The position numbers and the translations under genes are program-made. A model generated the notes under the pieces. The model searched no databases. It was given only the letters and a program-made list of their open reading frames with translations, and was not told where the DNA came from. DNA of 64,000 nucleotides, from NCBI RefSeq assembly GCF_030815405.1, contig NZ_JAUSWX010000001.1:1674001-1738000 (forward strand), written 5' to 3'. Below are positions 41,233 through 50,176 of the stretch, piece after piece (the first letter of the stretch is position 1; each line of letters begins with the position of its first letter). This DNA is from Agromyces albus (GTDB lineage Bacteria > Actinomycetota > Actinomycetes > Actinomycetales > Microbacteriaceae).

Positions 41233-43032
41233 TCAGCGACTGCCGAGGCGACGTCGCAAGAGCTCGATGCGGGCCTGCAATTGCGTGACGCTCGCTTGCG
41301 CGACGGCAGGCCCCCCGCAGACGCGCCGAAGCTCGGCGTGCACTTGCGAGTGTGCCTCTCCGGTGTGCCTCGCCCAGAGTCCGACGAGGCTGTTGAGGAG
41401 CGAACGCTGCTCCTTGAGCGTGCGATACAGCGCAACGGGTTCGGGCTTCTCTTCTTCAGCGACCTGTCGTCGTCGCTCGCCCGCTCGCCGGGACTGCCGT
41501 GACTGCCGGTGCCGCAGCAGCTCGGCGACCTGCTCGGGCTCGAGGAGCCCGGGGATGCCGATGAAGTCGAACTCCTCGTCGCTGCCGGGTTCCGCGAGCG
41601 TGCCGAACTCGGTGCCGTCGTAGAGCACCCGGTCGAAGGACGCGTCGGATCCGATCGCCTCCCACGCGCCGAGCCCGGCCTCCTCTGACGCGCGTTCCTC
41701 GCGGTTCGCGGCGTTCAGCAGCTCGTCGTCGAGGAGCCCGTCGTCGTCCTCATCGCCGCCCCGACGGTCGAGCGCGTGATCGCGCTCGAGCTCGAGCTGA
41801 GCCGCGAGCGCCATGAGCCCGGGCACGTTCGGCAGGAACACCGATGCGGTCTCACCGCGCCGCCTCGCCCGCACGAAGCGGCCGATCGCCTGCGCGAAGA
41901 AGAGGGGCGTGGAGGCGCTCGTCGCGTAGACGCCCACGGCGAGCCGTGGCACGTCGACGCCCTCGGACACCATGCGCACCGCGACCATCCACCGCCTCGT
42001 GTTGCCCGAGAACTCCTCGATGCGCGAGCTCGCCTCCTTCTCGTCGGAGAGCACGACCGTGACGGGCTCGCCGCAGATCTCCTCGAGGATCTTGGCGTAG
42101 GCGCGCGCCGTTGACTGGTCGGTCGCGATCACGAGCCCGCCGGCGTCGGGGATCCCGTGCCGCACCTCGGTGAGCCGCCGGTCGGCTGCGCGCAGCACGG
42201 CCGGAATCCACTCCCCGGTGGGTTCGAGGGCCGTGCGCCACGCCGACGAGGTGATGTCTTTCGTGTTGTCCTCGCCGAGCTTCGCCTCCATCTCGTCGCC
42301 GGCCCTCGTGCGCCACCGCATGTGGCCGGCATAGACCATGAACAGGACCGGCCGCACGACACCGTCGTGCAGTGCTCGCGCATAGCCGTAGTTGTAGTCG
42401 CTCTTCGAGACGCGCACCCCGGCGGCGTCGGGCTCGTATTGCACGAACGGGATCGGCGCGGTATCGGAGCGGAACGGCGTGCCCGTGAGCGACAACCGCT
42501 TCGTCGCCGGCTCGAACGCCTCACGGATCGCGTCGCCCCACGACAGCGCGTCGCCACCGTGGTGCACCTCGTCGAGGATCACGAGGGTGCGGCCCGAGAG
42601 CGTGAGCTCCCGATGCAGGGCCGGCCGCATGGCGACCTGGGCGTAGGTCACGACGACCCCATGGAAGTGCCGGGCGCTGCGGCCGTGGGCATTGCGGAAC
42701 CCGGGATCGAGGCGGATGCCGGCGCGCGCCGCGGCATCCGCCCACTGTCGCTTCAAATGGTCGGTGGGCGCGACCACCGTGATGCGGTCGATCACCCGGC
42801 GGGCGCGCAACTCGGCCGCGAGGCGCAGGGCGAACGTGGTCTTGCCGGCGCCCGGCGTGGCGGCAGCGAGGAAGTCTCGGGGCTGTTCGGCCAGGTAGAG
42901 CTCGAGGGCTTCGGCCTGCCACGCGCGCAGCTTGCTCGCCGTGCCCCAGGCGGCGCGCTCGGGGAAGGACGGGGAGAGGTGCTCGGCGGCCGAGGTGCCC
43001 GGCAGGGGGCCGGAAGGGGTCGCGGTGCTCAC
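41233..43032 (-). CDS. DEAD/DEAH box helicase (type III restriction/UvsW-like superfamily 2)
   Basis: A 599-residue superfamily 2 helicase. Seen: Q-like ASKLRAWQAEALELYLAEQP, Walker A AAATPGAGKTTFALRLAAEL, motif II VILDEVHHGGDALSWG, motif III SLTGTPFRSD, and in domain 2 AVRMVSEGVDVPRLAVGVYA and motif VI QAIGRFVRARRRGE. The C-terminal 150 residues are charged with a Gln/Arg helix (LRHRQSRQSRRAGERRRQVA). This architecture is common in actinobacteria as a stand-alone helicase; no methylase or nuclease partner lies nearby. The GTG at 43032 is used. The coding strand contains an inverted repeat at 42712-42741. Confidence 0.88.
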   Translation of the reverse strand: MSTATPSGPLPGTSAAEHLSPSFPERAAWGTASKLRAWQAEALELYLAEQPRDFLAAATPGAGKTTFALRLAAELRARRVIDRITVVAPTDHLKRQWADAAARAGIRLDPGFRNAHGRSARHFHGVVVTYAQVAMRPALHRELTLSGRTLVILDEVHHGGDALSWGDAIREAFEPATKRLSLTGTPFRSDTAPIPFVQYEPDAAGVRVSKSDYNYGYARALHDGVVRPVLFMVYAGHMRWRTRAGDEMEAKLGEDNTKDITSSAWRTALEPTGEWIPAVLRAADRRLTEVRHGIPDAGGLVIATDQSTARAYAKILEEICGEPVTVVLSDEKEASSRIEEFSGNTRRWMVAVRMVSEGVDVPRLAVGVYATSASTPLFFAQAIGRFVRARRRGETASVFLPNVPGLMALAAQLELERDHALDRRGGDEDDDGLLDDELLNAANREERASEEAGLGAWEAIGSDASFDRVLYDGTEFGTLAEPGSDEEFDFIGIPGLLEPEQVAELLRHRQSRQSRRAGERRRQVAEEEKPEPVALYRTLKEQRSLLNSLVGLWARHTGEAHSQVHAELRRVCGGPAVAQASVTQLQARIELLRRRLGSR

Positions 43033-43094
43033 TGGATTCGAGGCTACCCGAGGCGGCCGACATCCTCGAACCACGACGAGTGCAGAATGGAACC

Positions 43095-43880
43095 ATGGTC
43101 ACGCAGCAGCACCCCTGGTCTCGCTATGTCGCCATCGGCGATTCGTTCACCGAGGGCATCGGCGACCCAGATCCCAACGTGCCGGGCGGCCATCGGGGCT
43201 GGGCCGACCGGGTTGCCGAGGTGCTCGGCCAGGGCGTCGAGGATTTCGCCTACGCGAATCTCGCGGTGCGCGGCAGGCTCATGCAGGAGATCATCGACGA
43301 ACAGCTCGAGCCCGCGCTCGCGTTGCACCCCGACCTCATCACGATCTCCGCCGGCGGCAACGACGTCATTCGCCCTGGCACCGATCCCGACGAGATCGCC
43401 GGCAGGTTCCAGTACGCGATCGAGCGGCTCTCACGCGATCGTGCGACGATCGTGATCTTCACGGGAGTGGATGTCGGCTTCTCCCCCGTGTTCCGCGGCA
43501 TCCGCGGCAAGGTCGCGATCTACAACGAGAACCTCCGCACGATCGCCGCGAAGTACGACTGCATCGTCGCCGACCTGTGGGCGCTCACCACCATTCAAGA
43601 CCAGCGCATGTGGGCGCCCGACCGCCTGCACCTCAACTCCCTGGGCCACCACACGGTCGCGCGCATGGTGCTCGCCGCGCTCAACGTCGAGAACTCGCTC
43701 GAGCCGCTGAAGCCCGAGCCCCTGCCCCTCAGCACGTGGCGCCAGGCTCGCGCCGGAGATCTCGCTTGGGCCCGGGAGTACCTCGTGCCCTGGGTGCTCC
43801 GCCGGGTGCGGCACCAGTCGTCGGGCGACTTCGTCACGGCGAAGCGGCCAGACGCCGGGCCCTACTCGCGCGGCGACTGA
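43095..43880 (+). CDS. SGNH/GDSL hydrolase family protein
   Basis: A 261-residue SGNH hydrolase: block I VAIGDSFTEG (S17 nucleophile), block II NLAVRGRL, block III ISAGGNDVI and block V DRLHLNSLGHHTVAR with the catalytic D-x2-H. No signal peptide, so it probably acts in the cytosol as an esterase or lipase; substrate unknown. The ATG at 43095 has CAGAAT (43083-43088) 6 nt upstream, a leaderless-type arrangement. The 3' end overlaps the convergent carboxypeptidase gene by 19 bp. Confidence 0.9.
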   Translation: MVTQQHPWSRYVAIGDSFTEGIGDPDPNVPGGHRGWADRVAEVLGQGVEDFAYANLAVRGRLMQEIIDEQLEPALALHPDLITISAGGNDVIRPGTDPDEIAGRFQYAIERLSRDRATIVIFTGVDVGFSPVFRGIRGKVAIYNENLRTIAAKYDCIVADLWALTTIQDQRMWAPDRLHLNSLGHHTVARMVLAALNVENSLEPLKPEPLPLSTWRQARAGDLAWAREYLVPWVLRRVRHQSSGDFVTAKRPDAGPYSRGD

Positions 43881-45154
43881 GCCCCGGCCTCGAGTGCGCC
43901 GGGATTCGACAGTCGCCACCAGGCGCCCGGATCCTCGATCGCCGCGTCGAGTTCGAGCGCGACGACGATCTCCTGCGTGCCGGCTCTGACCGTCGCCGTG
44001 CCGACCTCGGCGCCGCTCGCCGCGACGGTGACGGGAGCGGCCACGACCTCGACGTCGACCGGGGTGTCGCTCCAGATGACGACGGATGCCCCTTCCACCG
44101 CGCGTGCGCGGGCGGTGTCGCCCCACGCCGTGGAGTACGACGCCAACTCCTGGCCGGCCTCGAGTGCCGTGACCTCCTGGAATCCGGGTGCGATGCTGTC
44201 GAGGAGCGCGGCGATGGCCTCATCGAGCACGGTGTGGTTCTCTCCCCCGAGCACCACGCCGACGACCGTGACGACCTGCGAGCCGACCGGGTAGTCCGCG
44301 GAGAACAGCAGGTTCGCCGCGTCGTCGGTCGTACCGGTCTTGATGCCGTCGACGCCATGGGTGCCGAGCAGCTTGTTCGAGTTCTTGACGGTGCCGATCA
44401 CAGGCAGGTCCATGCTCTGCGTCGCGACGAGCTCGGAGACCGTGGGATCGGCGAGGGCGATCTCCCCGAGTTCGACGAGCTCGGCCGGGGTGCTGACGTT
44501 GTCGAGGGAGATGCCGCTCGAATCGACGAGCCGGGTGTTCTCGAGCCCGTGTTCGTCGAGCCAGCCCTGTGCGGCATCGAGGAACGCCTCCATCGACCCG
44601 TAGGCCCAGGTCGCGAGCGAGATCGCGTAGTTGTTCCCCGATGCGAGGAGCATCGCCGCGAGGCTCTGCCGCTCGCTCAGTGTGGTGCCGGCACTCACCG
44701 GTGCGACCGAGCCGTTCTCGGCGACGACCTGCCAGTAGAGATCGACGTCGGCCTCGGTGTACTCGATGCCGGGGCCCTCTTCGCCCGGGGCGAGCGGTTT
44801 GGCCTCGAGGATGAGCAGTGCCGTGACGATCTTCGTGATGCTCGCGATGGGCATGAGCGACTGGTCGGGGCTCGCGGCGAGCAGTCCGTCGAAGCCGACG
44901 GCGCCGACCGCGTAGCCGCCGAAGCTCGGCAGTGCGAGCGGCTGCGCGGCTGCCACGATGGGCTCGGGAGCCGACACCGCCGGCTGCGCCGCGGGGATCG
45001 GAGCGCCGAGCGTGTTGCCCGCGTACATACCGCCGGTGAGCAGCAGGGCGAGCACCACCGCGAGCGAGCCGAAGACGACGATGCGTCGCCGCCGGTAGGT
45101 CGTGGTGCGATCGGGTCGGCGCTCGCGTTCGAGGGTCGGCAGTTGCGGTGACAT
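43862..45154 (-). CDS. serine-type D-alanyl-D-alanine carboxypeptidase
   Basis: A 430-residue penicillin-binding carboxypeptidase (S11/DacA-DacC type) that trims the terminal D-Ala of peptidoglycan pentapeptides. The catalytic motifs are all present: S105-I-T-K108, S172-G-N174 and K272-T-G. An N-terminal basic cytosolic stretch and one helix (IVVFGSLAVVLALLLTGGMY) anchor it as a type II membrane protein. A Pro/Ala linker and a C-terminal beta domain (VVAAPVTVAASGAEVGTATV) follow. The ATG at 45154 is 10 bp after the RNA methyltransferase stop. Confidence 0.94.
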   Translation of the reverse strand: MSPQLPTLERERRPDRTTTYRRRRIVVFGSLAVVLALLLTGGMYAGNTLGAPIPAAQPAVSAPEPIVAAAQPLALPSFGGYAVGAVGFDGLLAASPDQSLMPIASITKIVTALLILEAKPLAPGEEGPGIEYTEADVDLYWQVVAENGSVAPVSAGTTLSERQSLAAMLLASGNNYAISLATWAYGSMEAFLDAAQGWLDEHGLENTRLVDSSGISLDNVSTPAELVELGEIALADPTVSELVATQSMDLPVIGTVKNSNKLLGTHGVDGIKTGTTDDAANLLFSADYPVGSQVVTVVGVVLGGENHTVLDEAIAALLDSIAPGFQEVTALEAGQELASYSTAWGDTARARAVEGASVVIWSDTPVDVEVVAAPVTVAASGAEVGTATVRAGTQEIVVALELDAAIEDPGAWWRLSNPGALEAGAQSPRE

Positions 45155-45164
45155 CCGTTCGAGC

Positions 45165-45971
45165 CTAATCGTCGGCGCTGAGCGCGTAGAGCACGACGGC
45201 GGCCGCCGCCGCGACGTTGAGGGAGTCGACACCGTGCGACATCGGGATCGTGACGACCGTGTCGGCCGCGGCGAGTGCGTTCCGGCTGAGCCCGTCGCCC
45301 TCGGCGCCGAACACGACGGCGAGTCGGGTGGGCGGATCGGCCGCGAGTGCCCTCAGCGAGACGGCCCCGTCGGCGAGGGCGAGCGCGGCGATGGCGAAGT
45401 CGTGGACTCGCAGCATCCGCTCAGCCTCAGGCCAGTCGGGCAGTCGGGTCCACGGCACCTGGAAGACCGTGCCCATGCTCACGCGAACGCTCCGGCGATA
45501 CAGCGGGTCGGCGCAGCGAGGGCTGACGAACACCGCGTCGGCGCCGAGCGCCGCGACCGAGCGGAAGATCGCGCCGACGTTCGTGTGGTCGACGATGTCC
45601 TCGAGCACCACGACCCGGCGGGCGGCCCTGAGCAGCTCCGCTGGATCGGGCAGTTCGGGTCGCTCGAACGCGGCGAGGGCCCCGCGGTGCACGCGGTACC
45701 CGGTGATCGCCTCGAGCTGGTCGGGGTCGGCGAGGTGCACCGGGATGTCGAACGGAGCGAGGGCCTCCTGCAATCCGGGCAGCCACTTCTCCTCCATCAG
45801 CACCGAGCGCGGCCGGTGCCCCGCGGCGACCGCCCGGCGGATGACCTTCGCCGACTCGGCGATGTAGAGCCCTCGCTCGGGCTCGGTGGCACTTCGCAGG
45901 GTCACGTCGGTCAGCCGCGCGAAGTCGGCGACGGTGTCGGATGCCGCGTCGCGGACTCGTTCGATGTGCAT
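45165..45971 (-). CDS. TrmH/SpoU family RNA methyltransferase
   Basis: A 268-residue SPOUT methyltransferase: an N-terminal L30-like substrate-binding domain (LYIAESAKVIRRAVAAGHRP) and the knotted SAM domain with motif 1 LEDIVDHTNVGAIFRSVAAL, motif 2 AVVFGAEGDGLSRNALAAAD and motif 3 IPMSHGVDSLNVAAAAAVVL. It would 2'-O-methylate a tRNA or rRNA ribose; the exact target is unknown. The ATG at 45971 follows GAGGAGAC. It is upstream of the D-Ala-D-Ala carboxypeptidase gene at 10 bp. Confidence 0.94.
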   Translation of the reverse strand: MHIERVRDAASDTVADFARLTDVTLRSATEPERGLYIAESAKVIRRAVAAGHRPRSVLMEEKWLPGLQEALAPFDIPVHLADPDQLEAITGYRVHRGALAAFERPELPDPAELLRAARRVVVLEDIVDHTNVGAIFRSVAALGADAVFVSPRCADPLYRRSVRVSMGTVFQVPWTRLPDWPEAERMLRVHDFAIAALALADGAVSLRALAADPPTRLAVVFGAEGDGLSRNALAAADTVVTIPMSHGVDSLNVAAAAAVVLYALSADD

Positions 45972-46058
45972 GGGTCTCCTCGCTTCCAGCCTGCCAGTGC
46001 ACGAAACATTCCGGTAAACCGACACGTCTAGAATCAGACCACCGTCGAAGGGAGACGC

Positions 46059-46904
46059 GTGTCAATCGGCACCGGAGTACCCGTATCGACCGACGCCCTG
46101 CTCGAAGAGGCGATCGGCCTCATGCGGGGCGCGCGCGTGGCCGTTCTCACGGGCGCCGGCGTGAGCACCGACTCGGGGATCCCCGACTATCGCGGCGAGG
46201 GTGCGCCCGTGCGCACGCCGATGACGGTGCAGGCCTTCCTGGCCTCTGAGAACTCGCGCAAGCGGTACTGGGCCGGCAGTCACCTCGGATGGCGCAGCTT
46301 CGGCAGCGCCCGGCCGAACACCGGACACCTGGCCCTGGCGAAGCTCGAAGCGGGCGGGGTCGTCTCAGGCGTCGTCACGCAGAACGTCGACGGACTGCAC
46401 CGCCGCGCCGGCAGTCGTCACGTCGTCGAACTGCACGGCAGCATGGATCGCGTGCTGTGCCTGAGCTGCGGCCAGCACTATGCGCGCCAGGCGATCGCCG
46501 ACCGGCTCACCGAGCTGAACCCCGAGATCGACCTCGGCACCACGATCCGGCTCGCTCCCGACGGCGACGTGCAGGTCGACGACGTCGAAGCCATGGCCAT
46601 CCCCGCGTGCACCGTATGCGGCGGGGTACTGAAGCCCGACGTCGTCTTCTTCGGCGAATTCGTGCCGGCCGACATCTTCAAGGCCGCGGCGTCGCTTGTG
46701 CAATCGGCCGAGGTCCTGCTCGTCGCGGGCTCGTCGCTCGTCGTGAACTCGGGCATGCGGCTCATCGAGCAGGCACGCCGGCGACGGCTGCCCATCATCG
46801 TCGTGAACCGGGGCATCACGAAGGGCGACAGCCGCGCCGTCGTGAAGATCGACGCCGGCGCGAGCGAGACGCTCACCGCCATGGCCGACGCGCTGTTGGC
46901 GTGA
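46059..46904 (+). CDS. Sir2 family NAD-dependent protein deacetylase
   Basis: A 281-residue sirtuin. The NAD site reads LTGAGVSTDSGIPDYRGEGA, the catalytic region TQNVDGLHRRAGSRHVVELH contains the active-site His, and the zinc site uses CLSCGQ and CTVCGG. A GSSLVVNSGMRLIEQA loop follows. Family members remove acyl groups from lysines in the cytosol. The GTG at 46059 follows GAAGGGAG. A TAGAAT -10 (46029-46034) gives a leader of about 18 nt. Confidence 0.95.
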   Translation: MSIGTGVPVSTDALLEEAIGLMRGARVAVLTGAGVSTDSGIPDYRGEGAPVRTPMTVQAFLASENSRKRYWAGSHLGWRSFGSARPNTGHLALAKLEAGGVVSGVVTQNVDGLHRRAGSRHVVELHGSMDRVLCLSCGQHYARQAIADRLTELNPEIDLGTTIRLAPDGDVQVDDVEAMAIPACTVCGGVLKPDVVFFGEFVPADIFKAAASLVQSAEVLLVAGSSLVVNSGMRLIEQARRRRLPIIVVNRGITKGDSRAVVKIDAGASETLTAMADALLA

Positions 46905-46935
46905 CGCCGCGCCGCGCCACCTGTGCGCGGGGAGT

Positions 46936-48033
46936 TCAGGCGCTGGTGCGTCGGCGCCGGGGTGATTGGGGTGCGACCGTGCGCCGCATGAGGTCGAGCA
47001 GCCGCTCGGCCGACTCGCTCCAGGTGTACCCCGCAGCGGCTTCGACTGCTGCAGCCGAACGACGCTCCCACTCCCCCTCGCGCTCGAGCGCCCACAATGC
47101 GGCCACGAGCCCCTCGGGATTGTCGGGATCGAAGAACAGGGCCGCCGCGCCGCCGATCTCGCGGAAGATCGGGATGTCGCTCACGACGACGGGCGTGCCG
47201 AGTCGCATGGCCTCGACGAGCGGGATGCCGAAACCCTCCGCCCGCGAGGCCGTGACGAGGGCGGTGGCGCCGGCGAGCAGCTCGGCGTACTCGGCATCCG
47301 TCACGCCGTCATGGAAGACGAGTCTCGCTTGCGGCGCGAGCCTCGTGAGCCTGGTGCGCTCGACTGGCGTGATGCGGCTCAGGAGGTGCAGCTCGTGGTC
47401 GGGCAGCGCGGCGACGGCGCGCACGAGCGTGTCGACGTTCTTGTAGGGCATGAACGAACCCATGTAGAGGAGCCGATTCGCGGCCGGCCTGCGCCGGGGA
47501 AGCTCTGGGCGGCCGAGGCCGTCGGCGGCATTCGGCACGACCGTCACCGGGCGATCGGCGAGGTGATGCTCACGGATGAGGTCGGCGGTCGTCTGCGAGA
47601 CGGTGACCACGGCATCGGCGCGATTCAGCAGCATCCGCTGCGGCCACCAACCGAGGTGGTAGAGCCGCCACAACAGGCGCACGGCGAGCGGCAGGTCGCG
47701 CGGCGGGGTGCGGTTCTCGTAGTAGATCAGATCGTGCACCGTGAGCAGGAGGCGGTAGTCGCGCCCCCACGAGCCCATCGTCTGCATAGGCGTGAAGACG
47801 AGATCGGGCCGGAGCTTGTTCACCTGCAGCGCCACGAACGGTTCACGGATGCTCGTGACCGGGCTCACGAGCTGCCACGGCAACGGCGGCAGCATCTCGA
47901 GTTGCCGGTGGTCGCTGATCAGCATGGTGAGCGGATGCCGCTTGCCGAGCTCGGTCACGATGCCGGCCGTGAACCGGCTGATGCCGTCGTGCTGCCCGAT
48001 GCGGATGTACCGGCAGTCGACGACGAGCCTCAC
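46936..48033 (-). CDS. GT4-type glycosyltransferase
   Basis: A 365-residue GT-B glycosyltransferase, family 4 by pattern: VVDCRYIRIGQHDGISRFTA in the acceptor domain, DAVVTVSQTTADLIREHHLA between domains, and the donor-binding ASRAEGFGIPLVEAMRLGTP carrying the E-x7-E motif, then VSDIPIFREIGGAAALFFDP. It probably adds a sugar to a lipid or cell-wall acceptor at the inner membrane face; substrates unknown. Its GTG at 48033 overlaps the upstream hydrolase stop (GTGA), so the two are coupled. Confidence 0.9.
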   Translation of the reverse strand: MRLVVDCRYIRIGQHDGISRFTAGIVTELGKRHPLTMLISDHRQLEMLPPLPWQLVSPVTSIREPFVALQVNKLRPDLVFTPMQTMGSWGRDYRLLLTVHDLIYYENRTPPRDLPLAVRLLWRLYHLGWWPQRMLLNRADAVVTVSQTTADLIREHHLADRPVTVVPNAADGLGRPELPRRRPAANRLLYMGSFMPYKNVDTLVRAVAALPDHELHLLSRITPVERTRLTRLAPQARLVFHDGVTDAEYAELLAGATALVTASRAEGFGIPLVEAMRLGTPVVVSDIPIFREIGGAAALFFDPDNPEGLVAALWALEREGEWERRSAAAVEAAAGYTWSESAERLLDLMRRTVAPQSPRRRRTSA

Positions 48034-48923
48034 GCGCGTGCTCCGGAGCGCAGGAACTTCTGGATGCGCGCCGCGGCGTCGCCGGGGGTCTCGTAGTGGA
48101 TCAGATGGCCGACCTCGGGGATGACCTCGAGCGTGGCATTGGGGAACAGCGTGGCGAGCCGGTGCTGGGCAGCGATCGGAGTGACGTCGTCGCGCTCGGC
48201 GGCGACGAGGAGCGTCGGCACCTCGATCTGCGGGGCGTATTCGCGCACGTCGTGGCTCACGGAGGCCTGAAACGCCTCGAGCACGGCGTCGCGATCGCCG
48301 AACGCCGAGAAGTAGCGATCGTGCTGGTCGTGGATCCAGCGGCGCAGGGTCTTCGACCGGGTCTTCGCCATCGTCACACTCATGACCCGGACGATCGCTC
48401 CATTGCGCAGCAGTGCGAAGCCCGCGCGCTCGGGCAGAGCGGCCGCCATGCGGTAGTAGAACACGGCGAGTCGGGTCATGACGCCGCGGGAACCCTCGAG
48501 GGCCGGTGCGCCGATCGGGTTCACGAGCACGAGTCGCTCGGGCGCGAGACCCCCGGCCACCGCCGCGGCAGCGACGATGGAGCCGAATGAGTGGCCGAGC
48601 AGCGCGAAGCGGCCCTCGATGCCGACTGCGGCGAGGAACCCCGTCAGCCAGGCCGCGTAGCCGTCGATGTCGTGGCGCCGGTCGGTGAGGTTGGCTGAGC
48701 CGCCGAAGCCCGGCAGGTCGGGCGAGACGATGCGGAATCCGGTCAGTTGCGCGACGACCGGCTCGAGGCCGTGGTGGTCGCCGCGGAACCCGTGCACGAG
48801 CACGAGCACGGGAGCGCGCTCGTCGCCGTATTCCCACCAGGCGGTCTCGGTGCCGGCCACGTCGGTGCGGTGCTCCCGCACGGGAATGCGAGCGAGCTGC
48901 TCTGCGTACGGGGAAGCGATCAT
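48030..48923 (-). CDS. alpha/beta-fold hydrolase
   Basis: A 297-residue alpha/beta hydrolase: oxyanion region VLVLVHGFRGDHHG, nucleophile elbow LLGHSFGSIVA (Ser in G-x-S-x-G), an acid in AAERDDVTPI and the catalytic His in EVGHLIHYE. No signal peptide. The start ATG at 48923 is preferred to 48932, because a strong TAGAAT -10 (48931-48936) overlaps the upstream ATG and is 7 nt from the one chosen, giving a leaderless mRNA. It is coupled to the glycosyltransferase downstream; substrate unknown. Confidence 0.9.
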   Translation of the reverse strand: MIASPYAEQLARIPVREHRTDVAGTETAWWEYGDERAPVLVLVHGFRGDHHGLEPVVAQLTGFRIVSPDLPGFGGSANLTDRRHDIDGYAAWLTGFLAAVGIEGRFALLGHSFGSIVAAAAVAGGLAPERLVLVNPIGAPALEGSRGVMTRLAVFYYRMAAALPERAGFALLRNGAIVRVMSVTMAKTRSKTLRRWIHDQHDRYFSAFGDRDAVLEAFQASVSHDVREYAPQIEVPTLLVAAERDDVTPIAAQHRLATLFPNATLEVIPEVGHLIHYETPGDAAARIQKFLRSGARA

Positions 48924-49035
48924 CCTCGCCATTCTACGGGCGCGAGCTGGACGACAGCGCCCGCTCAGCAGCGGATGCCGCGGACACGCGAGCGGCTCCC
49001 CCGCTGTTGACGGTGGCCGCCCCTAGCCTGTCGAC

Positions 49036-49737
49036 ATGGATGACACGACCGCAGCTCCCTGGGCCGACACGCTGGCCGTCTTCGACCTCGAGACCACCGG
49101 CATCGACGTCGAGACGAGTCGCATCGTCACCGCGTACGTCGGCGTGCTCGGGCGCGACGGCGAGGTGATCGAGCAGCGCGACTGGATCATCGACCCCGGC
49201 GTCGAGATCCCCATGGCGGCATCGATCATCCACGGCGTCACCACCGAGCGCGCGCGCCTCGAGGGGCAGGCACCGCCCGTCGCCGTCGCCGAGATCATCG
49301 CGGCCCTCACCGGGGTCGCGGGCCGCGGCCTGCCGATCGTCGCGTACAACGCCGCCTACGACCTGACCCTGCTCGATCGCGAAGCGCTGCGATACGGCCT
49401 CACCGCGCTGCCGGTGCCCGGTGCCGTCGTCGACCCGCTCGTCATCGACAAGGCCGTCGACCGGTATCGACGCGGCAAGCGCACCCTCTCCGCGACGGCG
49501 GAGCACTACGGGGTCTCCCTCATCGACGCCCATGACGCCGGCGCCGACGCCGTGGCCGCCGGCCGGGTCGCCCAGGCGATCGCCCGAGCCTTTCCCGAGC
49601 TGGCGACGACCGCCGTGGCGGCGCTGCATGCCCGGCAGGTCGACTGGAGCCGCGAGCAGGCCGAGAACTACCAGGCGTGGCGGCGGGCGAACGGCAGTCC
49701 CGAGTTCACCACATCGGGCGAGTGGCCGGTGCGCTGA
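49036..49737 (+). CDS. DnaQ-like 3'-5' exonuclease domain protein
   Basis: A 233-residue DEDD-type exonuclease: Exo I VFDLETTGIDVETSRIV (D and E), Exo II IVAYNAAYDLTLL and Exo III HDAGADAVAAGRVAQAI (H and D, DEDDh type). It resembles stand-alone proofreading-type or RNase T-like proteins rather than a polymerase subunit. The ATG at 49036 has TAGCCT (49024-49029) 6 nt upstream, so it is probably leaderless. It ends at the terminator 49762-49797. Confidence 0.92.
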   Translation: MDDTTAAPWADTLAVFDLETTGIDVETSRIVTAYVGVLGRDGEVIEQRDWIIDPGVEIPMAASIIHGVTTERARLEGQAPPVAVAEIIAALTGVAGRGLPIVAYNAAYDLTLLDREALRYGLTALPVPGAVVDPLVIDKAVDRYRRGKRTLSATAEHYGVSLIDAHDAGADAVAAGRVAQAIARAFPELATTAVAALHARQVDWSREQAENYQAWRRANGSPEFTTSGEWPVR

Positions 49738-49761
49738 GCAGCGGAATCGCTCGCAGGCACG

Positions 49762-49797
49762 ACGAAAGGCGGGCGACCTCGGTCGCCCGCCTTTCGT
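49762..49797. terminator. bidirectional hairpin terminator
   Basis: 17-bp perfect arms (49762-49778 and 49781-49797, beginning ACGAAAGGCGGG) around a minimal TC loop separate the convergent exonuclease and rpmE2 genes. The A-rich and T-rich ends of the arms suit both directions. Confidence 0.93.
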
Positions 49798-49805
49798 GTC
49801 GGCTC

Positions 49806-50054
49806 TTACTGGCCGAAGCCCTTGAAGCGCTTGTTGAACTTCTCGACGCGACCGGCCGAGTCCATGATGCGCTGCTTGCCCGTGTAGAACGGGTGCGACT
49901 CCGACGAGATCTCGACGTCGATCACCGGGTAGGTGACGCCATCGAGCTCGATCGTCTTGTCGCTCGAGACCGTCGAACGGGTGAGGAACGTGGCACCCGA
50001 AGCGAGGTCGCGGAAGACGACGGCGGCGTAGTCGGGGTGGATGTCGGTCTTCAT
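49806..50054 (-). CDS. rpmE2: 50S ribosomal protein bL31 type B
   Basis: An 82-residue bL31 paralogue. It starts [20 protein letters not shown], has [20 protein letters not shown] and ends FNKRFKGFG, and lacks the CxxC zinc residues of type A, so it is the zinc-free (C-) form. In several bacteria the C- form replaces the zinc form under zinc starvation under Zur control. The ATG at 50054 follows AAGGAAG. The promoter carries TGCTAGAAT (extended -10) within a perfect inverted repeat at 50147-50163. Confidence 0.96.
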   Translation of the reverse strand: MKTDIHPDYAAVVFRDLASGATFLTRSTVSSDKTIELDGVTYPVIDVEISSESHPFYTGKQRIMDSAGRVEKFNKRFKGFGQ

Positions 50055-50146
50055 GGAGACTTCCTTGTTGATCGGATGGTGACTTCGGACCTGCCGAGAC
50101 GCAGCGCGCGCAGACAGGAAAGCGTGATGACCCTCGGGCCAGCTAC

Positions 50147-50163
50147 CGATTCTAGCAGAATCG
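50147..50163. promoter_or_regulatory. inverted repeat overlapping the rpmE2 extended -10
   Basis: Arms CGATTCT (50147-50153) and AGAATCG (50157-50163) with a 3-nt spacer. On the minus strand the site contains TGCTAGAAT, an extended -10. TTGACG (50175-50180) is upstream at a long 20-bp spacing. Location over the -10 suggests a repressor site, possibly for Zur, though the sequence does not match the Zur boxes I know. Confidence 0.55.
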
Positions 50164-50176
50164 TCGCAAGCGTACG

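Noticed and set aside
41233..43032. Helicase as part of a restriction or phage-defence island
   Set aside because: No methylase, nuclease or other defence gene lies near it, and neighbours are housekeeping genes.
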